From: MGBC114844 sp910585855
GTDB taxonomy: Bacteria > Bacillota > Clostridia > Lachnospirales > Lachnospiraceae
Assembly: GCA_965646165.1 (NCBI GenBank)
Contig: CBFFYP010000010.1
Location: forward strand, 11,904-75,903
Direction: 5' to 3'
Length of the DNA stretch: 64,000 nucleotides
The translations under genes and the position numbers were made by a program. Shown here in pieces: positions 61,375 through 64,000 of this stretch. A model generated the notes under the pieces. That model worked only from the letters and a program-made list of their open reading frames with translations, did not search any database and had not been told where the DNA came from. Each line of letters opens with the position of its first letter. The first letter of the stretch is position 1.

Positions 61375-62352
61375 ATGGAAAGAATGAGAAGGCTGCGTTC
61401 CAGTGCTGCTTTACGTGGAATGGTAAGGGAAAATCATGTACGGACAGACGAGTTGATCTATCCGATTTTTGTAATGGAAGGAGAGAATATCTGCTGCCCT
61501 GTAGATGCTATGCCGGGAATTTGCCAATATTCCTTAGATCGTTTACCAACAGAATTAGATCGTGTTATAGAGGTCGGAATAAAATCCGTCCTATTATTTG
61601 GTATTCCGCTCCATAAGGATGAAGTAGGAAGCGGGGCTTATGATGAAAACGGAATTGTACAAAATGCGATTCGTTTTATAAAATCCAATAAAAAATACAG
61701 AGATCTTATTGTAATTGCTGATGTCTGCCTCTGTGAATATACTTCCCATGGGCATTGCGGACTGATTCAAAACGGTATTATTTTAAATGATGAAACACTG
61801 CCTCTTCTGGCAAAAACGGCGGTAAGCTATGCAAGAGCAGGAGCGGATATTGTAGCACCAAGTGATATGATGGATAAGCGGGTAGAAGCAATTCGAAATG
61901 CTTTAGACAGCAATGGATTGGTTTCGATTCCAATTATGGCATATAGTGCAAAATTTGCCTCTGCTTTTTATGGACCGTTTCGGGAGGCTGCTCATTCCGC
62001 ACCGGGTTTTGGTGATCGAAAGACCTACCAGATGGATCCGGCAAACGGACGGGAAGCATTGCGTGAAGTAGAAGAAGATATTTTAGAAGGTGCAGACTTC
62101 ATTATAGCAAAACCCGCTATGGCATATATGGATATTATTCAAGCGATCCACACAAATTATAACATTCCGATTGTTGCCTATAATGTAAGCGGAGAATATT
62201 CCATGATAAAAGCGGCAGCATTAAACGGCTGGATTGATGAAAAGAAAATTGTAATGGAACTTTTAACTGGTTTAAAACGTGCTGGAGCAAAAATGATTAT
62301 TACCTATCATGCCTTGGATGCAGCAAAATGGATTCAGGAAGAGGAGAAATAA
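61375..62352 (+). CDS. hemB: Porphobilinogen synthase (delta-aminolevulinic acid dehydratase)
   Basis: A 325-residue enzyme that condenses two 5-aminolevulinate molecules. Zinc-binding Cys118, Cys120 and Cys128 occur in VCLCEYTSHGHCG. The Schiff-base lysines are in MAYSAKFASAFYGPFREA and IIAKPAMAYMDII, and VAYNVSGEYSMIKAAA closes the site. Standard length. GGGAGGAAAG precedes the ATG. Four bases separate it from hemL. Confidence 0.96.
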   Translation: MERMRRLRSSAALRGMVRENHVRTDELIYPIFVMEGENICCPVDAMPGICQYSLDRLPTELDRVIEVGIKSVLLFGIPLHKDEVGSGAYDENGIVQNAIRFIKSNKKYRDLIVIADVCLCEYTSHGHCGLIQNGIILNDETLPLLAKTAVSYARAGADIVAPSDMMDKRVEAIRNALDSNGLVSIPIMAYSAKFASAFYGPFREAAHSAPGFGDRKTYQMDPANGREALREVEEDILEGADFIIAKPAMAYMDIIQAIHTNYNIPIVAYNVSGEYSMIKAAALNGWIDEKKIVMELLTGLKRAGAKMIITYHALDAAKWIQEEEK

Positions 62353-62356
62353 TACT

Positions 62357-63670
62357 ATGGAAAATCGATCAAAAGAATTATTTGAAGCAGCAAAACGGCA
62401 TATTCCGGGCGGAGTAAACAGTCCGGTTCGTGCATTTGGCGCAGTAGGAAGAACACCACGTTTTATTGCGTCTGCCTATGGAGATAGAATTATCGATGCA
62501 GACGGAAATGAAATGATTGACTATGTTTGCTCATGGGGTCCCGGAATTTTAGGGCATGCACATCCAAGAGTAATAAAACAAGTACAAAAAGCCTGTGAAA
62601 ACGGACTAACCTATGGAGCACCGACCGAAAAAGAAGTGATACTGGCAGAATTAATAGCAGAATTGATTCCATCTATGGAAGTAAGCCGTTTGGTCAGTTC
62701 CGGTACAGAAGCGGTGATGAGTGCGATTCGTGTAGCACGTGGCTATACAAAAAGAGATAAAATTGTAAAATTTAAGGGCTGCTATCACGGACATTCCGAC
62801 GGTCTTTTAGTCAAAGCAGGCTCAGCGGCACTGACCACATCCGTGCCGGACAGTGCCGGAGTTCCGGCAGACTATACCAAACATACATTAGTAGCATTAT
62901 ATAATAATCCAGATTCAGTAGAAGCCCTTTTTCAGCAAAACCCAAAAGAAATTGCCGCAGTAATTGTAGAGCCGGTTGCCGCAAATATGGGTGTTGTACT
63001 GCCAGAACCGGGATTTTTAGAATTTTTAAGAAATATTACAACAAAATATGGCGCACTTTTAATCTTTGATGAAGTCATTACCGGATTTCGCTTATCCTTG
63101 GGCGGTGCACAGGAATACTATCATATCACCCCTGATTTAACAACTCTTGGTAAAATCGTAGGAGGAGGGATGCCGATTGGAGCATATGGCGGAAAAAGAG
63201 AAATTATGGAAATGGTTTCTCCGGTAGGTGCAGTCTATCAGGCAGGCACACTTTCCGGCAATCCGATTGCAACAACTGCTGGAATCGAAACATTGCGGAT
63301 TTTAAAAGAAGATCCCACAATCTATCAAAGATTGGAAGCCAAAGCAGAAAAAATAGTCCATGTAGTTTTAGAAGCCGCAGAAGGCAGTGTATCGGTTAAT
63401 CAGATTGGCTCTTTGCTCAGTGTATTTTTTACAAAAGAAAAAGTAAAAGACTATCACAGCGCACTGTCCTCCGATACGTCAAGGTATGCTGCCTATTTCA
63501 GTTATCTGCTGGATCGGGGAATCTATATTGCTCCTTCCCAATTTGAAGCAATGTTTTTATCCGATGCACATACAGAAGAGGATATAGAACAGACTTGCCA
63601 AATAATAAAAGAAGCGATAGTTTTATCAACAAAAACAGACGCTCCATTTCAGGATAAACTTATAAACTGA
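62357..63670 (+). CDS. hemL: Glutamate-1-semialdehyde 2,1-aminomutase
   Basis: A 437-residue PLP enzyme making 5-aminolevulinate. HIPGGVNSPVRAFGAVGRTP, VSSGTEAVMSAIRVARGY, YHGHSDGLLVKAGSAALT, LLIFDEVITGFRLSLGGAQ and TLGKIVGGGMPIGAYGG with PLP-binding Lys266 are all present. ATG 62357 is chosen over ATG 62309, which overlaps hemB; GAAGAGGAG in the hemB end acts as its ribosome site. hemA, hemC and hemD are not in the window. Confidence 0.96.
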   Translation: MENRSKELFEAAKRHIPGGVNSPVRAFGAVGRTPRFIASAYGDRIIDADGNEMIDYVCSWGPGILGHAHPRVIKQVQKACENGLTYGAPTEKEVILAELIAELIPSMEVSRLVSSGTEAVMSAIRVARGYTKRDKIVKFKGCYHGHSDGLLVKAGSAALTTSVPDSAGVPADYTKHTLVALYNNPDSVEALFQQNPKEIAAVIVEPVAANMGVVLPEPGFLEFLRNITTKYGALLIFDEVITGFRLSLGGAQEYYHITPDLTTLGKIVGGGMPIGAYGGKREIMEMVSPVGAVYQAGTLSGNPIATTAGIETLRILKEDPTIYQRLEAKAEKIVHVVLEAAEGSVSVNQIGSLLSVFFTKEKVKDYHSALSSDTSRYAAYFSYLLDRGIYIAPSQFEAMFLSDAHTEEDIEQTCQIIKEAIVLSTKTDAPFQDKLIN

Positions 63671-63781
63671 AAAAAAGGATAAAATTTTGATTTTATAAGA
63701 AGGCGGGATAAGAACTTTTATTTTGTAAATTTATTCGGATCATAGAAAACGGCAAGAAGTCTTTTGGAATTGGATGCTATA

Positions 63782-63994
63782 GGACGCCAGATTCGAAAAC
63801 GGTGGACAGCCTGCTGTTCCGGTTTCCAAAAAGCAAGAAGTTCTAAGACTTCTGCCTTTTCCTTTTCCCAACCAGACAGACCGGGGCGCAATTCGCCCTT
63901 ATGACAGCCGAAATGTAATTGGTATAAGGAAGGTTTTTCTCAGCTACAAGACCATCCTTTCCTATCGTTCGGGCTAAACACGCCCCTTTTTTTT
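63782..63994 (+). repeat. Family 2 structured repeat ending in a terminator-like stem
   Basis: Starts GGACGCCAGATTCG. Shares with the minus-strand half of the 41.9-42.2 kb element the blocks CAGCCTGCTGTTCCGG, AGCAAGAAGTTCTA, GACAGACCGGGGCGCAATTC and CGGGCTAAACACGCCCC plus T-run. GGGGCG near the middle can pair with CGCCCC at the end. It fills the 330-bp stretch after hemL to the window edge; no gene is seen. Confidence 0.75.
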
Positions 63995-64000
63995 CACACC

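Overview
The window looks like a chromosomal segment of a low-GC, endospore-forming Clostridia, most likely a Lachnospiraceae-type bacterium. The core gene order hup - rqcP - yabP - yabQ - divIC - spoIIE - tilS - hpt - ftsH, together with spoVT, a Tad-type pilus locus typical of gut clostridia and surface proteins with aromatic/glycine cell-wall-binding repeats, points that way. The genus cannot be fixed from sequence reading alone.

Layout. (1) 1-10.3 kb is an AT-rich accessory region: the C-terminal part of an unrecognised large protein, a CHAT-domain caspase-like protease, remnants of a helicase, a sugar-nucleotide-epimerase-like protein, acetyltransferases and other genes, a frameshifted DDE insertion sequence, and a few intact small genes (pyrophosphatase-like, lipoprotein, GNAT, AviRa-like rRNA methylase, helical-repeat protein). 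Remnants of a cell-wall-binding protein at 1.36-1.53 kb match the large surface protein gene at 10.5-14.5 kb. (2) 10.5-20.5 kb holds a frameshifted giant surface protein with a 36-bp tandem repeat, a transmembrane Ser/Thr kinase with a small membrane partner, and a leucine-rich-repeat surface protein. (3) 20.5-33.3 kb is a Tad/type IVc pilus locus (TadZ-like, TadA, TadB, TadC, Flp-like pilin, two TadE-like, one TadG-like, two prepilin peptidases) carrying an FHA protein and a PP2C phosphatase; with the nearby kinase this makes a kinase/FHA/phosphatase signalling set around a pilus. (4) 33.5-46.3 kb is the sporulation/division/housekeeping core, interrupted by a marR-MATE efflux cassette with a perfect 15-bp-arm operator. 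(5) 46.3-54.2 kb holds a probable small RNA, a GH13 amylase-family enzyme, a heterodimeric ABC exporter, a YitT protein and a LytTR regulator with an altered receiver. (6) 54.4-55.1 kb is a tRNA array (Tyr, Leu, Phe, Gly and one aberrant tRNA-like gene). (7) 55.2-63.7 kb has a PD-(D/E)XK transposase-family nuclease with a 12-bp repeat, another cell-wall-binding protein, two unknown genes, and siroheme/heme genes (precorrin-2 dehydrogenase, hemB, hemL).

The most striking feature that genes do not explain is a family of about 145-165 bp intergenic elements (seven full copies plus short derivatives between 14.6 and 58.9 kb). Each folds into a long hairpin whose outer arms differ from copy to copy yet remain paired, and an inner hairpin shows compensatory changes. 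Two copies in opposite orientation bracket the pilin gene, and two short derivatives bracket the marR-MATE cassette. A second structured repeat family, ending in a GC-rich stem and T-run, occurs at 41.9-42.2 kb and 63.8-64.0 kb. A probable C-rich-loop small RNA lies behind ftsH.
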